A stretch of DNA of 64,000 nt from Entonaema liquescens (taxonomy: Eukaryota > Ascomycota > Sordariomycetes > Xylariales > Xylariaceae). Position 1 is the stretch's first letter. The number at the start of each line of letters is the position of its first letter. The DNA is taken from NCBI GenBank assembly GCA_902805475.1, contig CADCSX010000023.1, positions 3,100,001-3,164,000 on the forward strand. The letters are read 5' to 3'. The position numbers and the translations under genes are program-made. Shown in pieces: positions 1-10,575 of this stretch. A model generated the notes under the pieces. That model made no database searches. It saw only the letters and a program-made list of their open reading frames with translations, and had not been told where the DNA came from.

Positions 1-1236
1 ATCTCCTTGGCGGTAGAGTCGTCTCTAGTCGTATCTTGCATCTCGTATTCGGGGGAGCTTTTGCAAATTCCCATTTCCATCTGTTCAATCTTTGCTTCCG
101 GATCCTCACTCTCGGCGACTTGCTCCCATGGGCGTAACTGTCTCTGCCGATTCATATAGAGCGTGATACTTATCCCGCGTCCTTCAATCAATAGGATATA
201 AATCCCAAGATACCACAAAGGTACAGTATACAGTCGGCTTAGACGACTGGCTGTGGAAAGAATGAGAACTATGTTGAGTATAGTAGCCAGGACTATCAAA
301 ACAGTACCCAACACCCTGGCGCATAGAATCCGTGGAGAATTGATGTTGCAAGTGCTCCATCGGATGAAATTCGGATGGCTATGTCTTCGCAACTCCGTCT
401 CGGCTAAGAGGAATACCAAAAGAAAGCTGGATGGCTATGTCTTCGCAACTCCGTCTCGGCTAAGAGGAATACCAAAAGAAAGCTGGATGGGTGTGTAGTA
501 TGTTGCAATGCGTGGAAACAAGCAGTTCGCTCTTCGTATGTGAGTTTTAATCTCCGTGGCCCGGAAATCGATATATATCGACGAACTACTTGTGTGACTT
601 CGTCTCGGAAAGGCTGCGCTGAGACTTTCTTGAAATTAGCAATAGACCAGCTCAGGGGTTTTGCTTTCGCTCACAAGGTTGCCATCGCCGCTCATCTTGA
701 GCTTCCTCCTTTATGGCAAACGAAAGAGCTACCGCTTGGGGCTTTGAGAAACTGATATCTACGCCGGCCTTAGATTCTGGCTCGCTGACTGGCTCGCTGA
801 CCGGTATAGCGACTTCTATTATCGGTGGCGTATCTTCATTCATACTTGTGAGGGTCTGGTTTAACTCTTCCACCCTTTCGCTAAGTTTTGCTGGTCGTAA
901 GCGTGAATTAAGAAGTGCCCTCTTCCCTAGACCCCAAGCCGGTGACCGTTCGCTCTTATCCCTAGGTAGCTGAGCCCACCTCTCGACATAGTCACAATAC
1001 CATAGGAAAAACTGAAGATTCTCTGCGCTTCGCTCTATGTATATCAGATAGTCCATAAAGTCGTCCAAGGAGCATGGCTTGTATGCACATTAGTGCCACA
1101 CATAGATCTTATTATCGCGTATACTAACCGAACGTGACTTGCCCCTGATGATATTTCCAAATGATAGCTCCGCCGGGATCTCTCTCTTGAATATTTTTCT
1201 GTTCTTTGAGTACGGAATATATATTGTTTTCCCCAT
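1..1236 (-). CDS. RGS-domain membrane protein, 3' end off window, frame broken by duplication
   Basis: Regulator of G-protein signalling of the fungal type with an RGS fold followed by membrane helices; such proteins accelerate GTP hydrolysis by G-alpha subunits at membranes. Exons read on the minus strand: 1236-1129, 1077-675 and 618 to beyond position 1, with introns 1128-1078 and 674-619 (GTTAGT..AAG, GTGAGC..CAG). Exon 1 starts MGKTIYIPYS and contains EIPAELSFGNIIRGKS. Exon 2 opens with the RGS hallmark SLDDFMDYLIYIERSAENL, then FFLWYCDYVERW. Exon 3 begins QPFRDEVTQVVRRYIS and carries the second RGS half (ACFHALQHTTHPSSF). Below about position 310 come hydrophobic helices (VLGTVLIVLATILNIVLIL; VPLWYLGIYILLI) and RQLRPWEQ. 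A 56-bp direct duplication at 373-484 shifts the frame and gives an early stop; with one copy the frame runs on without a break. The family call is from remembered motifs. Whether this allele is a pseudogene or an assembly error cannot be told here. Confidence 0.8.
373..490. repeat. 56-bp tandem duplication inside RGS exon 3
   Basis: Two perfect 56-bp copies, 373-428 and 429-484, followed by the first six bases of a third (GGATGG, 485-490). The unit is therefore bordered by a 6-bp microhomology, GGATGG, as expected from replication slippage or an assembly join. 56 is not a multiple of three, so the duplication shifts the reading frame of the RGS gene. Confidence 0.97.
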
Positions 1237-2641
1237 CGCGTCATTAATTTGGATCCTGGAGCCGGTGTTATAATAAAAAGAGCGAAGGTATGCTATAGTA
1301 TATCAAATTACGACCTAGAACTTCTATGCCCTTCTTCGATGTCGTCTAACGCTCCGTTTATGTAACCAAATAAATGAGATTTTCTCATCCCAGGAAACAT
1401 ATATAGAGATTGACAGATGGCCTAGAATTCAGAAGTTCTACGTAACACAACAGTCCAATAAACAGGGAAAAGGGGCAACTCTATATTACCTATCTAGACC
1501 AGGAAACAACATTTTTCATTGGCTACATAATATTGACTACATCCTATACATTATTCTACTTTGCAGCTTACTACCGGCTTCACGGAGCTCTCGTTGTCGA
1601 GGAGCTCCCGGAAGGAAAAAAGTCCGCACATCGAAAGTTGCCCCTCACGTCCTGGGGCCACTCTTGTACATGGAATAAATGACATACCACCCCTAGATCT
1701 AACCGAAACACAAGGTTCCATACATCTCATAGACATTACATCCTTGTCTGGTCACATCGAGACGCAACCAACCTTAATTCGACCGCAAAGAATTTTGCAT
1801 AGTAGATCAGACTAAATTGCGACCAGTTAACAAAATGTGAGCTCTCTAGGATCCTTATACATCATTCTCCATAAACTCGACATCTACGCTTATATTTTCT
1901 TAATGTGTGTTCAATTGTGTGGCTCTCTTTGTGAAATATCAACATACTAGGAGTCTAAGCTATTTCCATACTTTCCTCGTAGAAAAGTAAAACTGACATG
2001 GCCATGCAACCACTACGACGTGACAGCAAATCGGGATCAAACAGTGTACGAAGGGGGATCTCAAACTGTAAGTTCTGTTGTTGAGAATATCAGATCATCC
2101 CGATTCCTTCAAGTTTCAGACTCTTACGAAAGAACAGAGCAAAGAGTACCGGTCTGTCGGGCGCGAGTGGGATTCACTTCAAATGTATTAGTGACCAATG
2201 AAAGGGTATTTTTGTACTGACGGATTCAATGGCCCCCTAAGTTGTGTTTGACTGTCACCTCAGATACCGACTGCAACCATACTATACAACCTCAAAGCCT
2301 CTTCAACTCGATTTATATTTACTAAGCTCGATACTTTTCTGAAATCTAATTATATCCCACCTGAATATCTGTTGGGATGGTGTATTATATTCCGTAGTGG
2401 CATACATTTAGAATATAATCAGGGGTGCATCTGAACGAGTTGCCTAAAGAAAGAATAGAATAATACGGAAAAGAAGAAAAATACATTTGCTAACTAAATC
2501 GTGAGGGATGGATAATACTGCTATTCATACCACGAACGCCATACAATCTGAAGGAATATACTGCACAAGCGCCCCCTTTTACTACTCGAAAAGGTTTCTC
2601 TCTATGACCGAGGCTCACTCCTAATCACCAAGCGAACAGTC
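1237..2641. other. Intergenic, no gene seen
   Basis: AT-rich spacer between the RGS start codon and the 3' end of the Cys-rich locus. Open frames in it (84 and 66 codons) have no recognisable domain, no codon bias and no intron structure. I see no RNA gene or mobile element. Confidence 0.6.
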
Positions 2642-3340
2642 TCAACCACCCCCTAAAACCATCACATAGGAAAACACCACAGCGACCCCCAAAGCCAACA
2701 CCTCCAACGACGGCCAACTAGTAAACCCGAACGTAGGCTCAATCCCCCTTACCCCAGCGCTCTGGCCCGTCTCCGCAATCTTCGCCGTCGTAACCGTGAC
2801 CCCACCGACCCCCGTGTCAAACCCCACCACAGTCGTAGTCCTCGTCACCGTCGTCGTCGGCGCCGGCGCCGGCGGCCCACTCAACAACACGCCCGTCGCG
2901 AGCCCCGGCTCCGCGCGGTACACCTTGAGGCACCCGTCCTTCGCGCACTGTGTATTCGGCGCGCAGCACCCGCCGCCGAAGTCCTTGCCGCAGGGGCTCA
3001 TGCGGCCGTCGCAGCGCGGGGCTGGGCCTCGGTCGCTCGGCACTGGGGGCCTCGGCGGCGCAGCAGTAGACGCCCGAGGGGAGAAGGCGCTCGCGTAGCA
3101 GACCATGCCGACGGGGCAGCACATGTTCTTTTCGTACCGTTAGATGCGTTTCATTCATTCATCTAGAACGAGGTCCCGGAGATACCGATAGAGGGCTGGC
3201 GAGAAGAGCCAGAGGATTAGAGAGGACAGGAGAATACGCACGGGTTGGTTATACGCCTCGCAGCTATCCCTCCTCTCGCCGCACGTGCTAACACCTGTCG
3301 CCGCGGCCGCATCGCGGGGGCGATGGTGGAGGGTGGACAT
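2642..3340 (-). pseudogene. Cys-rich, probably surface-anchored protein; frame damaged
   Basis: A GC-rich secreted-type protein. A first exon ending at 3242 (CGERRDSCEAYNQP) appears to splice over 3241-3128 (GTGCGT, CTAAC branch site, AAAAG) to NMCCPVGMVCYA, joining Cys-rich halves into a plausible disulfide domain. Then come CGKDFGGGCCAPNTQCAKDGC, a Thr-rich stretch (TTTVTRTTTVVGF) and a hydrophobic C-terminus (LEVLALGVAVVFSYVMVL), suggesting a GPI signal or a tail helix. Around 3076-3083 the good frame jumps to SGVYCCAAEAPSAE and returns near 3020-3045. A one-base loss in a C run followed by a second indel would explain this. No signal peptide is visible at the putative start (3340), so the true 5' end is unknown. 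I do not know the function. The lesions could be sequencing errors; otherwise this is a decaying gene. Confidence 0.45.
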
Positions 3341-3741
3341 CGAGGGGTCGTTGAGGGGACATCTAGGAGGGGGTGGTCGTTGTTGAGGTGGACATCGGGG
3401 GGGCTGAGGCTGCTGAGGGGGCGGATATGTTGGATAGCCTTGGCCTTGTTCTTGAGCAGGAACGCGCCGCTGGAATAGTACATGGCGTCGTAGTAGACGG
3501 TGAAGACGACGCCGGTGATCAGCACGCCGACGACGACGACGACCAGCGAGATCAGAAAGACCCATCGCAGCGTCGGCCGGTTCTCGAATAGGCACTACCG
3601 ATGCCAGTTGAGCTTCGCTCGTAGGCAGTTCTTGTTCTTGATACTCCACGCCTTGCGTTTGTGATCGTCGCAGTGCTGGTCGGCGGGTGTTGTTGTTGAT
3701 GACTGTTGGGCCTGGGTTTGGGGCTGGCTTTCTTCTGCCAT
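3217..3741 (-). pseudogene. Single-pass membrane protein with in-frame stop
   Basis: From an ATG at 3741-3739 a polar N-terminus rich in Gln and Thr (MAEESQPQTQAQQSS) leads into DDHKRKAWSIKNKNCLRAK and LNWHR. An in-frame TAG at 3597-3595 follows. The same frame then continues with ENRPTLRWVFLISLVVVVVG and VLITGVVFTVYYDAMYYSSG, a clear transmembrane helix with flanking residues that look conserved, ending in a stop at 3217. The continuity of frame and character across the stop suggests a nonsense change in a once intact type II membrane protein. The stretch overlaps the proposed first exon of the Cys-rich gene in another frame, so the two might be parts of one damaged gene. Function unknown. 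Alternatives: a start downstream of the stop, or an unrecognised intron. Confidence 0.4.
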
Positions 3742-4628
3742 GTATTTGGGGAGGACTAATAGAGGACTAATAGGTTTGTGCTGGGATGAAATATCAAAGG
3801 TTGCAATTGGATAATAGATGCACTTTCGATTCGAAGATTTTCTAGGTGATACTAAAACTTTTAGGTGTAAGTGGAAATGAGGTTTAATAGAATTATTATT
3901 TGAGACGTCTGGTTAAAGATCTAACTCAGGTGCTTGTAAGTACCTTTTATAAAAGGTGTATGTCACCCTATTACTAGGTACCTTCCTATAAGAAAGCTTA
4001 ATTTAGAATCTATGGAAGGGACGATGCTCTTATTTGGAATGCTCGTTGGAATGCTCGAGGTTTCTATGTTGGGCAGCCAGAGGTTAGCTAATTGATACTT
4101 CCTTCACTCCTTACAAGTAGCAAATCCGCGATCATCACAATACAGTAAAAGTTTCCATCACGATGAAGGGTATCACAGCCAGAGTGGCGTTTTTATTTAA
4201 AGAGCATCGGGAGGCTAGTATTCCCTAGCTGTGTAATTGTTGCTTCATGACAATCATGACTGTCGTTTGTTTGAAAACTTCTCAACCTATCCTCCTCATA
4301 TGCAAGTCGAAACACATTCCTCGTAGTCGTCTTCCGAAGCGTATCATCTAATCATGTACAAATGTCCAGAATGGACGTCGGTCATTAGGTAACGACCTGG
4401 AGCTATTCAACGCAACACAACAAACGCCGTGTACAATGCCTTGCGGATGCTCTGAAAAATCTTCCCCAACGGTGTTGTCGAAAGGAAGAATTAGGTGGTA
4501 CCTGACAAATAGTGCCGGCCATAAAACCTCCTATGTGGGGTGAATCAAGGGAGGAGGGCGCGGCGGGATGGAGTGTCAGGGTTTAAAAAGTTGTAGTTCT
4601 AAGATCTTTCCATCAAATTGAAGTCGAA
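3742..4628. other. Intergenic, no gene seen
   Basis: 887-bp spacer upstream of the TM/Cys-rich locus and downstream of the GH72 stop. It has several TAGGTA/TACCTA-type words (e.g. 3960-3990) but no coding, RNA or repeat feature that I can support. Confidence 0.6.
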
Positions 4629-6044
4629 TCAAAGCCATAATGTGAACACCATCATTACACCCACGAGGCCAGCACCCATACCGGCAATCTCCTTCGATCC
4701 GGAGACAGCGTTTTGGGTTTCTGACGGCTCGGCACTGGCAGCCGTACCGGTAGCACTAGGTACAGATGAATAAGAGCTGGCGGTAAGCGTTGCTCCCAAT
4801 GTTGGGACAGCGACGTTGCCATTAACAAGCCATCCGCTAGGAGTCGAAGTCGGGCATGCACGTGTCGAAACCGACTTGGTATCGTAATCCGATCGAGCAA
4901 CTCCAGTAGGTGTAATAGTCGCCCAATGCTTGCTGAGGTTGTCGAAATCAGGTTTGACGGGGGTTGGGGTACCTGCACGCGTGAAGCCACCAACGATATC
5001 CTTCCCCGTCACGGTCGGATCGACCTTAGGACCATACGAAATTAAACCGTATTCGTTGGCTTCCTGGATCCATTCGTACACGATAGCTCCGCTCCAGTCA
5101 TTCACCATTTCAGGGCCGAAAATAGCAGCTTGATCGTTGAACAGTCGTGGACCAGGCTTGTTACATCCAGTTTCGGAGAAGAAGATAGGCACGGGGAAGT
5201 TCTTGGCTTGCTCCTGTAGGTTGGAATAGCCGGAAGTCTCATAATCGGTGGGATCGCACCATTGATACGAATTCAAGCCGTAGAAGTCGACGTTCTCGGA
5301 CGAATTACCGCCGCAGGTAAGATAATCTTGTAACCAAGGTCGAAGCTCCGCGATATCGGTAGCAGAATAACCAATTGGGATTTTGCGATATCCTTTCGAG
5401 TCTCTATACGCCTTCAGGTCGCGAGCGCTTGCCTTGATAAAAGGTGCGGCTAGTGACTGATTGTTGATTGCGATAATCTCATTTCCAACAAATAAGCCTA
5501 GGAGATTGTCATAGTCATGGAACGTATCCATAACCTTAGAGTAGGCATCGAATTGGGTTTGGTTCCACCAAGGATCATTCTAAAGCAGTTTAGTATTGGT
5601 TGATTGGAATGAAGACTTGATAAGTCTTCTGAAAATTGAGCTTACGGGCAAGATGTAGGTGTCGAAGGTATCCATGTCTACCATGGCATAGATACCAGCG
5701 TCGGCGAAAGCAGACATGCAGCCGTCATGGTCTGCTTTCGGGTCGACGTGATAGACGCGAATAGCGTTGGCACCCAATTTCTTCATGAGCGAGGCATCTC
5801 GCTTACATTGGTCGGTGTCGACCAGGGGATCCTCTGAATAAAAGTTAGTATTAGAGAACAGCTTGACCTGCTAAATTACGCGTGTTTGGGACTTGGACTC
5901 ACTCTCAGTAAGTTGATAAGCAACTCCCTTTATGAAGAATTGATCGCCGTCGCTTGTGAAGAACTTGCCGCCGACTGCCTCAATTGTCGGTATGGCATAT
6001 GATAGCGTAGCGCTGCATAGCGCTAGAAGTAACGAAGAGTGCAT
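4629..6044 (-). CDS. GPI-anchored 1,3-beta-glucanosyltransferase, GH72 (Gel/Gas family)
   Basis: Cell-wall enzyme that cuts and re-joins beta-1,3-glucan chains at the outer face of the plasma membrane. Exons 6044-5903, 5833-5646 and 5579-4629, with introns 5902-5834 and 5645-5580; 426 residues. The start at 6044 gives a signal peptide (MHSSLLLALCSATLSYAIP); an in-frame ATG 36 nt upstream would only add a charged extension. GH72 motifs follow: FFIKGVAYQL, DQCKRDASLMKKLGANAIRV and YHVDPKADHDGCM. The catalytic acid/base Glu is in LLGLFVGNEII (codon 5480-5478) and the nucleophile Glu in FFSETGCN (codon 5174-5172). There is no C-terminal Cys-box (CBM43) module. Instead a Ser/Thr/Ala-rich linker leads to a hydrophobic tail (GMGAGLVGVMMVFTLWL), a typical GPI-attachment signal. 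Length and architecture match the Gel1-type subgroup. All key residues are present, so it should be active. Confidence 0.95.
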
Positions 6045-6588
6045 GGTATCGGATCGAGTGCGGTGATATGAAAATAACAACGCAGATTATGGGATTTAAA
6101 AATTAGTTGTAAAATCTGGAAGAGAATCCTCCACAGTTCCGCGACCACTGTAAAGTTTCGAGTAGTAACGATGGTCGAACGAGTGTGAGTCGAGTCGTTA
6201 GGGATGAATCTTGATTAGCGATGACCAGAAAGAGTATCAATGCCCGGAGTCAAAAACGAATGCGCTCCAGATCGAACTTGGCAACGAATGGACAAGCGAA
6301 TGTTTATGATTTCCCCCCCTTGGATTTTGACTCGACCAAATCTTTGAGGCTCTGCTCCTCCGAAAAGTGAATCACGGATAAAACGGGATGCGTGGAGAGA
6401 GAAGGGAGAAGAATCAAAGAATCCGGAGAAGAAATATGGATGTGATATGTATATGTAGCGTAGCGTACATAATAGGTTCTCGACTTCTCAGCAAGGTGTA
6501 ATCCTAGCCTGTACCTACATATCAAACGCACTACTACCGTCTAATCGAAGAGAAGCGGGACCTTCCCCTAAGCAACCCTGGTAAAAAT

Positions 6589-6623
6589 AACATGTACTAT
6601 AACATGTACTATAACATGTACTA
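6589..6623. repeat. 12-bp tandem repeat, about 3 copies
   Basis: AACATGTACTAT is repeated at 6589-6600, 6601-6612 and 6613-6623 (the last lacks its final base). Each unit holds the palindrome ACATGT. Confidence 0.95.
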
Positions 6624-6647
6624 GATTTATTTACCTTGATTTTGGGG

Positions 6648-6697
6648 AAGCTTGATCCAGGCTTGATCCAAGCTTAGCCCAAGCTTGGTACAAGCTT
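6648..6697. repeat. 11-bp phased AAGCTT array
   Basis: AAGCTT occurs at 6648, 6670, 6681 and 6692, with a one-base variant AGGCTT at 6659. All five are spaced exactly 11 bp apart, close to one helical turn. The intervening bases are only partly conserved (GATCC in early units). Confidence 0.9.
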
Positions 6698-7132
6698 CGA
6701 TCTCATAGGCTGACAACTCAACTGGTAACTACTAACACAGAAAACCAACGAATAAAAACGAATAGTAGAAATCTCCGGGGGGATCCTACCAACGGCTTTA
6801 GACCGAACTGGATCTTGGCATCGGTTTGTAGATATGGATTTGGGGGTTCGAAAGGTCGGAAATCAAGGACAAGAAAAAAGATCGACAAGGCCCTCCCCCT
6901 GTCGTTTGTTTTCCGAAAAGAAAATTCAGAAAGACGCCACCCCGTCGATTGGTGACTACTATCTAGTGCTAGTGCTATGTCACTAACATACGTAGTAAAA
7001 CCATAGACGCGTATGCCATAGAATTCGAATATCCATGCGCATACCAACCAGAGGTAGGTATTGCTGCAAACGGCTTTGAAAGTTGCATCATTATTGGTTC
7101 ATTCTATCGTGGGGTTCCGTGTTTCAGACCTT

Positions 7133-7170
7133 CCATTCAGATGCATTCAGGTGCATTCAGGTGCATTCAG
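7133..7170. repeat. 10-bp tandem repeat, about 4 copies
   Basis: Unit (A/G)TGCATTCAG is repeated from 7133 to 7170, with A/G variation at the first base. It is non-coding, upstream of SOF1. Confidence 0.9.
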
Positions 7171-8221
7171 ATGTGCTGCTCATGATAGGAGAGATTTTGG
7201 AGAGATTTACGTATGTACATATGTACGTTGCACAGATCTACATGCATAACTTGGGGCAGGTGTTGCAGGGATACGTAATGATTTCAATGTAGTCGGTGGA
7301 AGGCGTCCAACACATTTATTAGTACGTAGTGCCTTTCATATTTTACATAGTAGGTAATATGCATGCTGTGTTGACATGTTCGCGATTAAGATGTTGTATA
7401 GAATAAGGTTAGATCCGAATTGTGGCTTTTTCTGATGAGCTAAGCATTTCGGGAGTATCCTAGCCGCTTCTAAGTACTTAGACAGAGTTAATCTAAACTG
7501 TACTAAGAAATGTCAAGAAAGGGAGCTGGACGCTCATGCAGCCAGCCAGTCTCTCTCTCTTCCTTTTTTTTTTTTTTTGGACCCAAATGCAGGTAAACGG
7601 AGCGCAGACGTCCATGTCTCCTTAACTACCCGCCCGTTTTGTACATCATGACGTAGTGGAAGGATAAGCTTACCTACCTAATGTATAATATCAACAGATA
7701 TTATTACCACGATATTTTTGTACGTGGTAACGTGAGTTGAGGTAGCATATTTCCCTCAAAGCAGTAACCCATAAGCAGATCATACGAGCTGAGTACATGT
7801 GCATTCCTCGTTGACTATCCTAGAATTGATAGAAGCTCGGTGAGAATGAAAATAGTAGTTATACCTAACTAATACTAACACAAGCTACTCAAGATAATTA
7901 TTTTTGGATACGTTGCACTACTTTTCATTTCTTCCGACGGTAAAACGTAACAATACCTAAGATAATGTGCAGGTGATAGGTATGTTACGTCGTGGTGGTT
8001 GTAAGGGAGCAAATAAAGTTATGGATTGTGTAACAGATAAGGAAATAATTTATCGATAAGAACATGAGGCAGCTGATAAGACTTATCAAAGTCCAACAGG
8101 TGGTGCCAGCCGGCAAAGTGGGATATGAACTTTTAACCTTTTTTTTTCTTTGGTATCATGTTGAATGCGAAACCAGCTTCAACATTGCGATAACATTGCG
8201 ATATCTTGATCTCTCACAATT

Positions 8222-9747
8222 ATGGTACGTCGTGCATCGCACTCACTTTCCCTATAGCATTCCTAACTCCTATTATAGAAGATCAAAGCATTAACCCGCT
8301 CAACGGAGGCGTATCAACCGCCTGGGTCTGACGTCCCAAAGGTGAGTTCCCTACCTTCCCTACCTTGGAAATACCTACACTTTGCTATTCATGTCTCTTA
8401 CTATTTACAAGGCTCCTCGCAACTTAGACCCAGCGATCCATCCGTTCGAGAGAGCGCGAGAATATACCCGTGCCCTCAATGCCGTAAAGCTGGAGCGCAT
8501 GTTCGCTCAACCATTCATCGCCCAGCTTGGAAATGGACATGTTGACGGTGTTTACTCCTTAGCGAAGGACCCTAATTCTCTCGATAGATTTGCCTCTGGC
8601 TCGGGTGACGGCGTCGTTAAATGTTGGAGTCTAACGAGCAGGGACCAGGTCTGGAAAACGACCGCCCACGAGAATATCGTGAAGGGAATGGCCTGGACGC
8701 CGGATCAGAAGCTTCTTACATGCGCGGCTGATAGGTCGGTGAAGATCCACGACCCTTACAACACACGTGACGATTCGCCGCCCATCCACTCCTGGCTCGG
8801 TACGAATGCCTTCACGAGCTTGAGTGTTCATAGATCCAAGAATGCATTTGCGGTTTCTTCCGACGTAATATCCGTCTACAACCTCGACCAATATACAGCT
8901 GCACCGGAAGTTCTTCGCTGGCCCTCGTCCGGTGAAACGATTAATTCCGTCTCTTTCAACCAAAGCGAGACTTCGGTTCTCGCATCTTGCTCTACAGATC
9001 GCTCGATTATTCTATATGATCTCCGAACAGCCTCGCCGCTCGCACGCACTTTCCTTAACTTTAGCTGCAACAAGCTATCATGGAATCCGGTGGAGCCAAT
9101 GAACTTCGCAGCAGCGAGTGAAGACCATAACGTATATCTGTTCGATATGCGTAGATTTGACCGAGCATTAAACGTACTGAAGGACCACGTCGCGGCTGTG
9201 ATGGACGTGGAGTTCTCCCCAACTGGACAAGAGCTTGTCACGGCCTCGTACGACCGGACGATTCGATTATTCAACCGTGATCAGGGTCACTCAAGAGATG
9301 TATATCATACGAAGCGGATGCAGCGAGTTTTCTGTGCTCGATGGACTCCCGATTCCAAATATCTCCTAAGCGGATCAGATGACGGAAATATTCGCCTTTG
9401 GAGAGCAAACTCCTCGAAACGAGAAGGTGTCAAATCAGCAAAACAACGACAAGCACTCGAATACAACGAAACGTTATCTGAAAGATATGGCCACATGGTA
9501 TGTCCATACCTCCTACGGTTTTAATCGCTTTGCTATAATTTACTAATATGAATGAAAATAGCCCGAGGTAAGGCGAATCAAGCGCCATAGACATCTTCCA
9601 AAGGTTATTAAGAAGGCAAGTGAGATTAAGAAGGAGGAACTCAAGGCTATTAAGCGACGAGAGGAGAACGAGAGGAAGCACACAAGAAAGCAATTTGAAA
9701 AGAGAAAGAGTGAGCGTGATAAGGTAATTCTAGCGCGAGAGAAGTAA
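8222..9747 (+). CDS. SOF1: SOF1/DCAF13-type WD40 protein, U3 snoRNP / SSU processome
   Basis: Nucleolar WD-repeat protein needed for 18S rRNA processing. Exons 8222-8224, 8279-8341, 8412-9497 and 9562-9747. The first coding exon is only the ATG, directly followed by the donor GTACGT; exon 2 then begins KIKALTRS, matching the family's conserved MKIK start. Introns are 8225-8278, 8342-8411 and 9498-9561. Conserved landmarks: PRNLDPAIHPFERAREYTRA, ALNAVKLERMFAQPF and GHVDGVYSLAKD. A run of WD repeats follows (GSGDGVVKCWSL, CSTDRSIILYDLR, ASYDRTIRLFNRD, GSDDGNIRLWRA). The basic C-terminal Sof1 segment is PEVRRIKRHRHLPKVIKKA followed by a Lys/Arg/Glu-rich helix ending ILAREK. Total 445 residues, normal for the family. 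Reading frame and splice phases check throughout. Confidence 0.95.
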
Positions 9748-10575
9748 CTGCGGATGGCATTCCACAGGAGCTGGTTGCCAGTCAGATATTCCATGAATTG
9801 CATTTACAGGGCGTTAAGGGGTAAGGAAGACCTTGATACCAGGCATGACATCGATAGGTTGCATCTACATTCTTGCAACGGATCAAAAATGTATATACTC
9901 ATTGCAGCTTTTATATTTATGTTCGATGAGAGAAATTGTCAAGTAATTACATGCATACATGCTTACTGAGGTAGATGCCAGAAGACAACAGCATTCAGTT
10001 GAAGTATCCTAACCCTAACACCAGGCTTGGATTACAGAATAACTCTAAGCCCTAAAGCTAGCACCTAATAATTTCGTGTAATATTAAGAGAGCTTTAAGA
10101 TTATTGTGAATCTTACGTTTTCCCCCAAGAATTCTAACAGATGCGGTAGCTAAAAATTAAATTTTACGAGTGTATATGACAATATAACATCATTACCTAG
10201 GTAAGAAAGGGTAAGATGGAAAAGCGCCTGATAAGTCTTAGCGAGACCCCTGTTGTTAGATGGGTACAGCCGATTGGCCAAGTGCAATTTGAACCTGCCT
10301 TAGTCGAAACTTACGACGCTTGGACCAGTTGTTTCAAGGGCCCAGGAGCTTTTTTAGAAGCTGAGCAGGAAGTTGCGACGACGGATTCAACTTGTGATTG
10401 TGAACACGGGGCCGATCTATCTATTTTTTTTAAGCTTCTTCATCCCGTTTTCCATCATTCGATTCATTCGTTCTTACAAAGAACACCTAAAATATACGTG
10501 TATTAAACTTCTTTTCCCCATATATTATTCAAAGTGCTTGCTGGTCAGCATTCGTCTCTTCAACTTGCCGATATC
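9748..10575. other. Intergenic between SOF1 and SDR genes
   Basis: 828 bp, tandem-oriented genes. Open frames here (96 and 101 codons around 10216-10678) run into the 5' part of the SDR gene in other frames and show no domain. A 13-base CCTAACCCTAACA stretch at 10008-10020 looks telomere-like but is only two units. Confidence 0.6.

Larger units (their letters stand above)
6045..8221. other. Intergenic between divergent GH72 and SOF1 genes
   Basis: 2.2-kb shared upstream region of two divergent genes. It holds no convincing coding sequence (frames of 75 and 109 codons lack domains). It contains at least three short tandem repeats (6589-6623, 6648-6697, 7133-7170), a T tract at 7564-7578 and many TAGGTA-like words. 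It must include the promoters of both flanking genes, but I cannot mark a TATA box with confidence. Confidence 0.6.

Noticed and set aside
2796..3098. 100-codon plus-strand frame opposite the Cys-rich gene
   Set aside because: GC-rich antisense shadow; Pro/Gly/Ala composition without domain.
10008..10020. Telomere-like CCTAACCCTAACA
   Set aside because: Only two units and no array; expected by chance in a window of this size.
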